Assembly (NCBI RefSeq): GCF_000003605.2
Contig: NW_003130355.1
Coordinates: 855,683-882,693 of the forward strand
From: Saccoglossus kowalevskii
Lineage: Eukaryota > Hemichordata > Enteropneusta > Harrimaniidae
DNA: 27,011 nucleotides
Reading direction: 5' to 3'
Numbering within the stretch: position 1 is the first letter of the stretch; every line of letters begins with the position of its first letter. Below the pieces are notes generated by a model. It ran no database searches, was not told where the DNA came from, and saw only the letters and a program-made list of their open reading frames with translations. Position numbers and translations under genes: made by a program. Below are positions 12,401 through 18,970 of this stretch, in pieces.

Positions 12401-15400
12401 GTCTAAAGCAGACATATTTTCAGTTAACTTCTGCATGATGGCTTCAATCTGTTTGGAAAACAAAAATAAATGTAATAAATAATTAGAAAACAACATTTAA
12501 AACAATGACTATGCCAGAATTTACGGAGTACTGATTCCTCAAGAGCATATTGTAATGAACAGCGCCACCTACTGGCAAGTTTTTTTTAACTTTGTTTTCA
12601 GGACGGTTGGGAATTGGGAAACATAGACTTACATGACACATTATTCAATACTTAATTTCTTTTCAGAAAAAATAAGGACAAAAGCCAGTTCATGAAAATC
12701 ACCAAAAAATACCCTTTTCTAGCAACAGAATATATATCATATAGCCACTTGATCACAAATATCAATAATATTTTAAAAACATTAATTATCATAGATAAAT
12801 TTTCATTTTTTTTGTTTGACTAATTATTGAAAGGATAATATGGACTCCAAATATGAACACTTATAAATAATATTTTTTTGTAAAATTATATAAAGTAAAG
12901 TAACTTACCTCATCTGAAGTCAGTTCAGTGTTTTGCGCCAAATCTTCTGCTATGTTCATTTGAATTCTTTTGGTCACAGAGTCCTGTAAAGGGAAGAATA
13001 AAAAGGTTGAAAACTTGATGATCTCAAATACTATTTATCCAAATGACGTACATGTGAGAAATATACACAACTACAGAAGACTGTCTATATTACCATTCTC
13101 CTGATGTAATTTGGTCTCAGTTTCTCCATTGCTTCTTCTAATGCTAGCGGATCTTTATTCAGTTTTGGATCTTGCCTCAACTCATCTATAGCCATCTTTT
13201 CTTCCATCTGAATCTTTTTTTCTTCTGTTTCGAGTTCCTGAGCGGAGAACACATGAACAAATAAGTAATCAATCTTGAAATAAAGTCCAAATTACTGAGA
13301 TAATCCAGCTTTGTACAGAAAAGCCCAACAAAGATAAATCACTAAAAGTGGCAATACTAAAAAGGAAACTATCATTTAACAAAGTACAAAAAATATCTGA
13401 GTTAAAGTAAAGTTACCTTCTCATATTTCTCCATCAATTCACTCCCTTGATCTGCATCAATTTTTCCCCTAGCAACACAGCGATTCAAGATGATGGACAA
13501 AACTTGAAGGAAGGTCTGTAACAAAAATTTGGTAACAATTTTATACATAATGGCAAATGGTGAAATCATAATTATGTTTTTGTTTGATCCCATGTTTTTT
13601 TTTGGGGGGGGTGGGGGGGGGGGGGGGGTGGGCAGCACACACATCTTTGAAATGTTACTCATGAAATTTAGTTCGGGCATAACTTACTGAAACTTTTAAT
13701 TTTTAAAGTGACTCTGTGAGTATCATTATCATCAAAATTTCAATTTATTCTTTGTGATATTTTGTGTATGTTACTAATATGAGACATAATTAGGCAGATG
13801 ACTCTGCACAATTCAGATATATCATTATTTTTAAGCTAAGCAAGCTTGCTACCTTGTAAATGTTAAAGCACTACAGTCCAATAACTCAGGTAACCCAACA
13901 GTGTTCATTCATGATTTGCTTTTAAAAACACTTACCATAATTTTCTGGTCATGCATTTCATGTTCTAGCTCTTTCAAAGCATTAATATCTTGCAAGTTTA
14001 GTTCAAGTTCAGTTTTATCACTGAAAAATAAAAAGAATGAATAATATTGAATGGAAATTCGTTTTCAAAGCTTAAAGCGGGGGAGTCGTCACATGTGCAT
14101 GCGTCAGACAGCCATAGCGTGTCGTTGTTTACAAACAAGAGTCTACCCATGATCCTTTGTGTTTTTATCATGCATTGTTATTGTCGGTTGGGACTAAATT
14201 CTCTCATGCGCACAGGTGACGACCCCTTCGCTTTAACAGAACCAGATATGTGAAAATCATCACATGTATAATGTGCATATCTCCACAGTGTGATGCAATA
14301 CAGGACGAAAATGAATATCACATAGTTTGATGTCACATACATAGTTTGTTTGCATTGCACATGTACATGCTCGACTGACGGTTATTCAGAGCTTCCAGGT
14401 TTATATATGGTTCAATGACTATCAGTATGGATTGTGGTAACAATGCTTCATTCTGGCAAGCTCATGTGTGTATTTTCAAAATTATTATTCACTTCCTCCA
14501 AAATCTTGGTTGAAAGTGAATTGAAACAAAATCACACAAGGAATTTGCACCAATTAAATTAGCATACGTGGAGTGCACAATGTTATATTTGTATTCAGTG
14601 CTGTTTTCAGCAATAGTTCCAATTTTAACGTTGTTTCCCTTATCCAAACTGTGAAATATGCATGTGAGAAATATATCTCAACATTTTCATCTTTATTTTT
14701 ACAGTAATCAGAGAAAATATCATGAGATAATATATAATAAGTACTCTGATTCATTCTCTTAAAAGAGATTTTGAAAAACAAACGGGAAAAAAAATTAAGA
14801 TTAACAATGATGGCAACAAAAACTAGGACAGACAGTTAGATTAATTTTACATTATGATCAAGGTAAAAATCGTGCAATGATGTGATACGCTATTTTCTGT
14901 AAACTATAATGCTTATTCTCTCTCATATATGATCTGAGTTCATGCTGTGTATAAACAAATTAATATAATGTTTTAATATATACTAATATTATGTACTTAC
15001 CTAGTTTGCTTTGTTAATGCAGATATTACTCCAACTCCACGCTGATCATAGTCATCTTCATCATACCTTTCCATGGAATAACCTTCTCCATCAGAGCTAT
15101 ATGCGCTATTAGGTCGGCTTCTTCTTTGTCGCCGTGGCGATTCATCATCTGATGTCATGACACCATGATCACTCAGCGGCTGTAGGAAAATACAGTCAGT
15201 TGGACTTGGGCATAATGTCGATCCTTCCTACGGTCAAACAACATTTGTATGTCGACCTATGTTCAATACTATTTTTATCATTTAAACTTTTTACACACAA
15301 AAGTCAATACAAATAAAGACAGAAAATAGAGCGTCTACTGCCTGTTAAAACAGAATCTAATTTAAACATATTGCTTTTAATTTTTCTGTCATTGTTACAT

Positions 15401-16715
15401 ATCTGGGTATTTTTTATTTATTTAATTTTGATTAAGAATTTAGATAATTTTGCTGGTTTTGATGTTCATTCTACTTTCAACATTTTTTGACATATATCTT
15501 GAGATGTGGGTAATACACAAGTTAAAAGGTCAATACTGTCTTTGTGTTTCATTTACCATCATGTCTCATCTCTATGTTTTCTAATTTCATTTTTAGTGTT
15601 TCAGTACAAGTGATGTCATTATTTTATGTCATCATTTTTAGTGTTTCAGTGCAAGTGATGTCATTATTTTTAGTGTTCCAGTATTATAAGTGATGTTATT
15701 ATTTTTAGTGTTTCAGTACCAATGATGTCATCATACTCAGCATTTTAGTATAAGTCACTAGTGATGTCATTAGTTTTAGTGTTTCACTACCAATGATGTC
15801 ATCGTAATTAGTGTTTCAGTAAACGTGTCAAANNNNNNNNNNNNNNNNNNNNNNNNNNNNNNNNNNNNNNNNNNNNNNNNNNNNNNNNNNNNNNNNNNNN
15901 NNNNNNNNNNNNNNNNNNNNNNNNNNNNNNNNNNNNNNNNNNNNNNNNNNNNNNNNNNNNNNNNNNNNNNNNNNNNNNNNNNNNNNNNNNNNNNNNNNNN
16001 NNNNNNNNNNNNNNNNNNNNNNNNNNNNNNNNNNNNNNNNNNNNNNNNNNNNNNNNNNNNNNNNNNNNNNNNNNNNNNNNNNNNNNNNNNNNNNNNNNNN
16101 NNNNNNNNNNNNNNNNNNNNNNNNNNNNNNNNNNNNNNNNNNNNNNNNNNNNNNNNNNNNNNNNNNNNNNNNNNNNNNNNNNNNNNNNNNNNNNNNNNNN
16201 NTATATGTATATATATATTGGCCAAGTGCTTACTCGCTTAACAAAACTTCCAGTTGAAGACCTTCTTTCATATGCCATATTTTCCAATAACATAGCCTTT
16301 TCTTCTTCCTGTACCTAAATTAATATAAAAAAATCATTTAATCAAAAAGGTATATCCAGTACTAAATTTAGTTTCGATACATTGCATATTTTTTTCTGTA
16401 AACGTATAAATCTACAAGATCTAGCTGTGAGAATCCACTTATTGATCAATGGTCTGTTTAAACTTACTTGATTCGTTGTTTACAAACATAATCCAAAAAC
16501 GTGTTAAATACAAACGGACAACGTCTCGAGTCACGTTACATCTTTATAATACTTACCCGACTTCTTGCCAAATCTCGCAGGATGCATCTTGCTAGCAGAA
16601 TCGCAATTATGATTCCAAGTAGAAAACCGAATATAGCACAAACGACAACCACTGTAACATTGACGCTTGTGTAGGTGGCTGGCACTAACACCAATACATC
16701 GGTACAACTCGACAT
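269..16715 (-). CDS. EVC: EVC-like ciliary transmembrane coiled-coil protein, 17 exons, 3' end beyond the window
   Basis: Spliced gene, exons in transcript order: 16715-16557, 16308-16234, 15179-15001, 14020-13936, 13515-13417, 13237-13094, 12983-12909, 12448-12365, 12234-12074, 11405-11350, 10780-10632, 8275-8177, 7337-7196, 4091-3914, 2865-2776, 2541-2418, 478-269. All junctions keep phase, giving 703 codons without a stop. Layout: lumenal or extracellular residues 1-19, transmembrane helix about 20-42, charged linker 79-138, helical and coiled-coil region about 139-703. From memory, vertebrate EVC has the same layout (about 990 residues), and DPKDFVEAYHGLMQQQR (residues 414-430) parallels its DPEKFLEAFHEVLERQR. 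Known family role: EVC and EVC2 form a complex at the base of the primary cilium that binds Smoothened and promotes Hedgehog output. About 290 residues should remain to the left. An exon could be hidden in the N gap between exons 2 and 3. Confidence 0.82.
479..1563 (-). other. EVC intron 16, repeat-poor part
   Basis: AT-rich intron sequence with poly-T and poly-A runs (about 737-750 and 1424-1437). No exon, RNA gene or repeat was recognised here. A fragment around 2330-2370, in the same intron, resembles the AAGATGGC repeats found at 8386-9424. Confidence 0.4.
1564..2010. mobile_element. Non-autonomous TIR element (GGGTAAGGC termini), 447 bp
   Basis: Inverted termini of about 45 bases: the left starts GGGTAAGGCTAAATGAAGAA and the right, reverse complemented, starts GGGTAAGGCCAATTGAAGAA. 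Both contain repeated GAATCA motifs. Flanks ATCTCTACT and ATCACTACC look like an imperfect 8-9 bp target duplication, as for hAT-type elements, but this is tentative. The reading frames inside show no transposase. Confidence 0.7.
2418..2541 (-). CDS. EVC: EVC exon 16
   Basis: Completes codon 592 and encodes LEAKLNQRKAYVEALRKKQE onward to LEKKQ (593-633), ending in phase 0. The acceptor follows CAAACAG and the donor is GTGTGT. Continuous coiled coil with exon 15. Confidence 0.78.
2776..2865 (-). CDS. EVC: EVC exon 15
   Basis: Completes codon 562 (GA|T), encodes ARRVIMLNHEQNVQTLTNQL and QMTKIRQQK (563-591), and leaves AT for codon 592. A polyadenine tract precedes the exon on the + strand side, so the polypyrimidine tract of the acceptor is strong. 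The donor is GTAAGA. Confidence 0.78.
3215..3743 (-). repeat. Copy 1 of the AGCTCCGCT hairpin family, inverted
   Basis: Read on the minus strand it starts TTTTTAGCTCCGCTGTTGAC near 3743 and carries internal repeats ending in ATTTGTTCATTTCATG. It matches the element at 24862 in order and wording, but its hairpin has decayed (GAATGAAGCT for AGCGGAGCT). The left end is uncertain. Confidence 0.65.
3914..4091 (-). CDS. EVC: EVC exon 14: coiled coil
   Basis: Completes codon 503 (G|AA), encodes residues 504-561 and leaves two bases. Lys, Glu and Gln dominate, as in KMIKEKKRQRSKLQEQIAEK. The upstream intron (to 7196) holds the 2.5-kb transposon. The acceptor follows TTTACAG and the donor is GTAAGT. 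Confidence 0.8.
4162..4171 (+). repeat. Target-site duplication, left copy
   Basis: CATTAAATCA, identical to 6720-6729. Exact duplication length depends on where the element ends are set; 9 or 10 bases. Confidence 0.6.
4173..4326 (+). repeat. Left terminal inverted repeat of the 2.5-kb element
   Basis: Pairs with 6538-6716. Holds TAGTGCTAGTAGCACTA, itself palindromic, followed by three 23-base units around CACTAGATCTAGTG or its one-base variant. Confidence 0.8.
4446..5505 (+). mobile_element. Element of the TTCTGCCGTAAATTC family nested in the 2.5-kb transposon
   Basis: Colinear with 20039-21116 over its length: shared blocks include CGAACACAACTGCATTGC and CCAACGTGTTCAAAT. It starts TTCTGCCGTAAATTCGCC and its right side reads CTGCCGAAAAATCGCCC. 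The right inverted terminus seems lost. No coding frame of note. Confidence 0.65.
4621..4656. repeat. Perfect 36-base palindrome
   Basis: Arms of 18 bases (CATGGAGCTAAAATAAGA and its exact complement) meet at AGATCT with no loop. It lies inside the nested element. The other copy of that element has no matching palindrome at the same point. Confidence 0.85.
6538..6716 (-). repeat. Right terminal inverted repeat of the 2.5-kb element
   Basis: Reverse complement of the left terminus with one more 23-base unit (four instead of three) and a handful of substitutions, for example GCGCGAGTGG for GTGCAAGTGG. Confidence 0.8.
6720..6729 (+). repeat. Target-site duplication, right copy
   Basis: CATTAAATCA, identical to 4162-4171, beginning three bases after the end of the inverted repeat. 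Confidence 0.6.
6735..7115 (+). repeat. Diverged relative of the AAGATGGC composite repeat
   Basis: Starts ACAAGTCAATGACATAGTCC, like ACAAGTCATTGAAAATGACA before 8386, then carries single copies of the internal blocks CATCTTTGATCTGATTGTGA, TAACATGTATAAT and CAAGATGGCTGCCAGT. It lacks the right terminus. Confidence 0.55.
7196..7337 (-). CDS. EVC: EVC exon 13: coiled coil
   Basis: Residues 456-502 plus one base. Runs from QLQAQRSEEMEKQEESFCEI to ANMKAHD. The acceptor follows TCTCCTAG and the donor is GTGAGT. Coiled-coil composition with a single cysteine (C473). Confidence 0.8.
8177..8275 (-). CDS. EVC: EVC exon 12
   Basis: Residues 423-455, AYHGLMQQQREERNQFIEEL and DHKESEELENMRK. Phase 0 at both ends. 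It continues the exon 11 motif; the R and acidic run after it parallels LERQR and LEEEEN in remembered EVC. The acceptor follows CCCAAACAG and the donor is GTGAGC. Confidence 0.82.
8386..9424 (+). repeat. Composite repeat with 140-base tandem units and AGTCCCCGT ends
   Basis: AGTCCCCGT at 8386-8394 and ACGGGGACT at 9416-9424 are inverted. Between them are diverged units (8500-8860) and three near-identical 140-base units starting at 8861, 9001 and 9141. Each unit has CAAGATGGCTGCCAGTCGGC followed by CATCTTTGA, an imperfect palindrome. The right end is rich in GGACGGACGCAC repeats. It lies in the EVC intron between exons 11 and 12. Confidence 0.7.
9505..9785 (+). repeat. 32-base minisatellite, about nine copies
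   Basis: Unit roughly ACCCAAATGAACCAAGCACA plus TACCCAACATAT. Copies begin at 9512, 9544, 9576, 9608, 9639, 9671, 9703, 9735 and 9768. Because three units make 32 codons it creates a spurious open frame on the minus strand rich in VHLGIC. Confidence 0.85.
10632..10780 (-). CDS. EVC: EVC exon 11: carries the conserved DP-F-EA segment
   Basis: Completes codon 373 and encodes residues 374-422, ending ASKVVDPKDFVE, which joins exon 12 to make DPKDFVEAYHGL. The recalled human EVC has QPTADPEKFLEAFHEVL at the equivalent place. This is the best single piece of evidence for the family assignment. The donor is GTAGGT and the acceptor follows TTTAACAG. Confidence 0.85.
11065..11244. mobile_element. 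MITE with TACTGTAAATGCATT ends
   Basis: 180 bases between TACTGTAAATGCATT and ATGGATTTACAGTA. Internal TTTCGCTATTTCCGC resembles the GCGAAAATAGCGAAAA of the element at 22485. TA at both ends fits a mariner-type TA target site. In the EVC intron between exons 10 and 11. Confidence 0.6.
11350..11405 (-). CDS. EVC: EVC exon 10: 56-base exon
   Basis: Smallest exon of the gene. Finishes codon 354, encodes IMKQYTADTARLQGNHEA (355-372) and gives the first base of codon 373. Too short to stand out as a reading frame; it is supported by flanking splice sites (acceptor after TTTCACAG, donor GTAAGT) and by being needed to keep the frame between exons 9 and 11. Confidence 0.78.
12074..12234 (-). CDS. 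EVC: EVC exon 9: coiled coil
   Basis: Residues 301-353 plus two bases of codon 354 (AA|T). Begins ILQERLAKRQAMAEKWKQ. Strongly charged, with heptad-like hydrophobic spacing and no prolines. The acceptor follows CTGTTCAG and the donor is GTAAGT. Confidence 0.82.
12365..12448 (-). CDS. EVC: EVC exon 8: MQKLTENM segment
   Basis: Residues 273-300, IEAIMQKLTENMSALDRHLG and EESARQAM, phase 0 at both ends. IMQKLTENMSA matches the pattern LMMTLTERMIA that I recall from human EVC, one of the clearer family resemblances. The donor is GTGAGT and the acceptor follows CCAAACAG. Confidence 0.82.
12560..12576 (-). promoter_or_regulatory. CTCF-like motif
   Basis: Minus strand CCAGTAGGTGGCGCTG fits the CTCF core CCASYAGRKGGCRS at every position (12562-12575). 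It lies in the EVC intron between exons 7 and 8. One motif hit is weak evidence, and it might belong to a repeat. Confidence 0.35.
12909..12983 (-). CDS. EVC: EVC exon 7
   Basis: Residues 248-272, DSVTKRIQMNIAEDLAQNTE and LTSDE. Phase 0 at both ends, acceptor after CTTTACAG, donor GTAAGT. A short amphipathic helical segment that flows directly into exon 8. Confidence 0.78.
13094..13237 (-). CDS. EVC: EVC exon 6: charged helix
   Basis: Residues 200-247, from ELETEEKKIQMEEKMAIDEL to RPNYIRRM. Phase 0 at both ends. Mostly helix-forming charged residues with a DPKLNKDP break in the middle. The donor, GTAATA, is weaker than its neighbours. Confidence 0.78.
13417..13515 (-). CDS. EVC: EVC exon 5: conserved helix
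   Basis: Residues 167-199, TFLQVLSIILNRCVARGKID and on to MEKYEK. Phase 0 at both ends. The TFLQVLSIIL run corresponds in position and character to FIQIFKMCLL in remembered human EVC. The acceptor follows TTGTTACAG and the donor is GTAACT. Confidence 0.82.
13595..13632 (+). repeat. T-run followed by long G-run
   Basis: Nine T, eight G, T, sixteen G, T, three G. It could form a G-quadruplex on the plus strand; in the EVC transcript it is C-rich, ending in an A-run. In the intron between exons 4 and 5. Exact run lengths are prone to sequencing error. Confidence 0.8.
13936..14020 (-). CDS. EVC: EVC exon 4: start of the conserved helical region
   Basis: Completes codon 138 (AG|T) and encodes residues 139-166, DKTELELNLQDINALKELEH followed by EMHDQKIM. 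The spacing of hydrophobic residues resembles the part of human EVC I recall as DVDLCIYSLHLKDLL. The acceptor follows TTTTTCAG and the donor is GTAAGT. Confidence 0.8.
15001..15179 (-). CDS. EVC: EVC exon 3: charged, probably disordered linker
   Basis: Residues 79-137 plus two bases of codon 138. Rich in Ser, Asp, Glu, Arg and Tyr: a DDESPRRQRRSRP stretch is followed by an acidic ERYDEDDYD stretch. The SPRR and Ser-rich parts look phosphorylatable. Vertebrate EVC also has a poorly conserved polar linker here, but longer (inference from memory). The acceptor follows CCTACAG and the donor is GTAAGT. Confidence 0.8.
15590..15825 (+). repeat. Degenerate minisatellite (about 33-38 base unit) beside the assembly gap
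   Basis: About six imperfect units reading TTTTAGTGTTTCAGTA then CAAGTGATGTCATTA. Contains repeated TGATGTCAT. The array runs to within a few bases of the N run, which suggests the gap is unresolved repeat. Confidence 0.75.
15833..16201. other. Assembly gap of 369 Ns
   Basis: Unknown sequence between a minisatellite and a short TA-rich run. Frames drawn through it are not real. Any EVC exon between exons 2 and 3 with a length divisible by three could hide here. Confidence 0.99.
16234..16308 (-). CDS. EVC: EVC exon 2: juxtamembrane cytoplasmic segment
   Basis: Residues 54-78, starting EEEKAMLLENMAYERR and ending SFVKR, phase 0 at both ends. The acceptor follows GTACAG and the donor is GTAAGC. 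The segment continues the charged cytoplasmic side of the membrane helix. Its donor lies only 32 bases from the assembly gap. Confidence 0.75.
16557..16715 (-). CDS. EVC: EVC exon 1: start codon, short N-terminus and transmembrane helix
   Basis: Encodes residues 1-53. The ATG (16715-16713) is preceded in frame by TAG three codons upstream, which fixes it as the first possible start in this frame, and it has an A at -3. A potential N-glycosylation site (NVT, 19-21) precedes a hydrophobic stretch of about 23 residues (20-42, including VVVVCAIFGFLLGIIIAILL), followed by a basic stop-transfer segment with R43, R47, R51 and R53. Short outside, long inside is the EVC topology; EVC2 has a large ectodomain. 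The donor is GTAAGT. Confidence 0.85.
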
Positions 16716-16848
16716 TTTCCACTACTTCTCTCGATCCTGATCTCGGCAGTAATAACGTACAACAACTGACTGAGATTACTTGATATTTACGCGAACATGA
16801 GCGACCTATCCGCGCTGAAAATCAACGTGAAATTACGGAAACGACGGT

Positions 16849-16881
16849 CTATGTACAACAGTGGTAGAGAGTGTTCGCCAT
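16849..16881 (-). other. Possible upstream ORF in the EVC leader
   Basis: ATG of the YY1-type element opens MANTLYHCCT and stops at TAG, 134 bases before the EVC ATG. If transcription starts upstream of 16881, ribosomes would meet this uORF first. Whether it is in the mRNA is unknown. Confidence 0.3.
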
Positions 16882-16884
16882 CTT
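16876..16884 (-). promoter_or_regulatory. YY1-type element AAGATGGCG
   Basis: On the EVC strand the motif reads AAGATGGCG, the YY1 core often found just downstream of transcription starts. It also contains an ATG that begins a ten-codon uORF. It resembles, but does not fully match, the TISU initiator element. Confidence 0.45.
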
Positions 16885-16902
16885 AGGGTCTCCGCAATTA
16901 AA

Positions 16903-16910
16903 TGACGTCA
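16903..16910. promoter_or_regulatory. Palindromic cAMP response element TGACGTCA
   Basis: Exact eight-base CREB/ATF consensus, 188 bases upstream of the EVC start codon. Full palindromic CREs are enriched close to CpG-rich promoters, which fits. Binding is not shown. Confidence 0.5.
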
Positions 16911-16956
16911 GGTATCGTAACCTAATATGGAAGTTGATTTACCTTTTATGGAAAAG

Positions 16957-18308
16957 GTAAGCAGTTTCCCTAACCGATCAATATTTTGAACGGGGTATCC
17001 ATAATAGAGCGGTTTCAAGGTCTTTCAATCAACTTTGTCTCAAAAGTCTCGAAATTAGATAATTTGTTTGTTGATTAAATTTATTTTAGGTAGCTGGTAG
17101 ATTAAACACGGACTATTATTGATTTCCTGTTATAATCGTATGAAATTTGCTTATTTGGTGATTATTGTTGAAGGGTACCTTGAAACCGAATGAGCTCAGT
17201 TTATTCTCACATCTCCTTGGTGTTTCCCCAAACATAGCGTATCATTGTTTGCCCAGCGAAAATTAGCATGGCTGTTGACTTGACATAGAGCTGAACCACA
17301 TTCTGAGGTCTGGGTAAAACACCAGTTGTGTGTTTTCTGCAAAGAATGCTCTGAATGTTTTCTGCTACGCCCGAAGCACTGGGAGATTGTTAACACTTCC
17401 GAACTGTCACCAAGAAGCCAGAAAATCTGATTTGAAACTGACGCTGTTTTGTCTTTGCTGTCAGGGTGAGTATTGGCCTCCGTGTACTGAGAATAACATT
17501 TCAGAGATGGTTACTGTTGCCCACAGATTCCTGAACGGCGTTACGTTGGAATGTTTACATGACTGTAACCCGTTTTATAATTTCTTAATCGAACGAATCT
17601 AAATGGTGTCAGCTACCATATCCCGCTGGGGACCACATGTGTACGACAGTCTGCTACGACTACGAGTTGACCAGCACCTAAGCACAGTAGAATAGAGTAG
17701 ACCTTTGTTGAAACCGTAAAGAAAATGTGATATTTCTTTTTTGATAAGAACAATAAATCAAGCAAAAACATAAACCAAATACGTGTAAATGTGATAGCTG
17801 TACGTTGTTTACTACAGCTGACTAAACACTAGTAGTGTCCAACTAGCTGCCAGCGTACTATGTAAAGTCCACCGATGGTGTGAACCAGGTCACTGCAGTT
17901 CGATCCCCATCAATTAATGAATGAAAAATAATTATATGAGGCTATCATGAGAAGTATTGTAAAGGAATTTTTAGTGACTAAACACAGGGTCTTCCTAGCT
18001 CAACCCGCGGCCACAGGCGTACGTCGTTACTGTCGTTTGCTATATGGTATTTCCAACCCTTTCCACGTTGAACTGTTCCCAAGCCCAAGCTCAAGCTCAA
18101 GCCCAAGCCTAAATTTAGTTCATTTTACATTTTTTTTTTTCATATTTTTAGACCAAATGAACATAGTGTTATATTACATGCAGGTCTTGATCACAATTGT
18201 TGAAAACAAAATATAATTTTTTTTAAATATTTTGTAAAAGATGACAAAAGTGAATGATTCATTCTCAAATCAATTAAAAACTAATCTAATACATTTTTCA
18301 TATTTCAG
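16957..18308 (+). other. Intergenic or 5' intron of the plus-strand gene; no confident gene
   Basis: No convincing coding exon. The frame at 17330-17602 (90 codons) has no recognisable domain. A (CCCAAG/CTCAAG) microsatellite lies at 18078-18113. A candidate donor at 17466 would allow an extra leader exon. Confidence 0.4.
18078..18113. repeat. Short CCCAAG/CTCAAG microsatellite
   Basis: About six imperfect copies of a hexamer, CCCAAG or CTCAAG, just upstream of the last leader segment. Nothing else can be said from the sequence. Confidence 0.7.
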
Positions 18309-18396
18309 TGAACCAAGATAGAAAACCAAGACTCTGGACGACTGCTCTTAGGCTATTATATCTCTTCTAGCTGCCATAGCGGCTAACAGATGCAAA
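18309..18396 (+). other. Probable 5' untranslated segment of the plus-strand gene
   Basis: A polypyrimidine-poor but recognisable acceptor, CATATTTCAG, ends at 18308. The stretch from there to the ATG has stops in all useful frames, so it should be leader. Its exon partner is unknown; possible donors are at 16957 (GAAAAG|GTAAGC) and 17466 (GTCAGG|GTGAGT). Confidence 0.45.
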
Positions 18397-18970
18397 ATGA
18401 ACTCCTTCTTTCGGGTACCTCACATTTTGTTTCTATTACTCTTGGCTTCATCACTGTCCTCCAGTCAAGTTGTGAATATTAGCCTTTCCACTAATCCCTC
18501 GGAAGCGTATCTTGGTGAGACAACTATTCTCACAGCAGAAATTGAGTTGGCAGCGTCTACTGAATGTGGTGTGTATATAGACAGCGAGACCTTCACAAGG
18601 CTGAATGTCACCGACCCGGTCAATGCTATGTACGATAATCGTCATACTTCAGTCTTCATCGATTTAGGCACCATTAGCAGTAGCCAGACAATATATTTGG
18701 ATGCTGTTGTTATTCGCGCACTGCCAATAAATGGCAACATTGTCATCACTATGGTTGTGGGATATGGGTCGTATGATGCTGTCTTGAACGAGTATATGCA
18801 CAGCATGCCGACCAGTACATCAATACTGTATCTAGGACCTGAAATAGAGCCCTACATGACAACTGACGAGGAGGTCATACCTGGAACAATTCCTTTTGAT
18901 AAGGAACAGGAACTATTGGTAGAAATTATTCTGCCACAAACAACATTAACTAGTGTTGATATAACACTTT
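18397..18970 (+). CDS. Plus-strand gene, coding exon 1 (signal peptide and first beta-rich domain)
   Basis: 191 codons plus one base. Chosen start ATG at 18397 has AAA before it and is the only in-frame Met before the hydrophobic core. Another ATG at 18390 is out of frame. The donor TTT|GTAAGT at 18971 is near consensus. Two cysteines follow the signal peptide (C57 is the clear one inside the domain), so disulphides are few. Confidence 0.78.

Larger units (their letters stand above)
16716..16956. promoter_or_regulatory. Probable bidirectional promoter between EVC and the plus-strand gene
   Basis: Compared with its surroundings this stretch is richer in CG dinucleotides (for example TATCCGCGCTG and GGAAACGACGG). 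It contains a YY1-type motif and a full CRE, lies directly upstream of the EVC start, and ends in a good plus-strand donor (GAAAAG|GTAAGC at 16957). Transcription start sites cannot be seen; the assignment rests on position and motifs. Confidence 0.5.

Noticed and set aside
13402-13680. Frame with a proline run (PPPPPPPP)
   Set aside because: The proline run is the translated G-run; only 13417-13515 is coding, as EVC exon 5.
14047-14360. Opposed 68- and 60-codon frames
   Set aside because: Intronic, mutually overlapping, with no splice sites that keep the EVC frame.
15776-16293. Long frames across 15776-16293 on both strands
   Set aside because: They consist mostly of Ns. Only 16234-16308 is supported, as EVC exon 2.
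16531-16722. 63-codon minus frame starting MENVELYRCIG
   Set aside because: It is the shifted frame of EVC exon 1. The real frame has the transmembrane helix and an upstream in-frame stop.
17330-17602. 90-codon plus-strand frame upstream of the plus gene
   Set aside because: No domain or signal, no conserved motif, and an internal GTGAGT donor suggests leader or intron at best.
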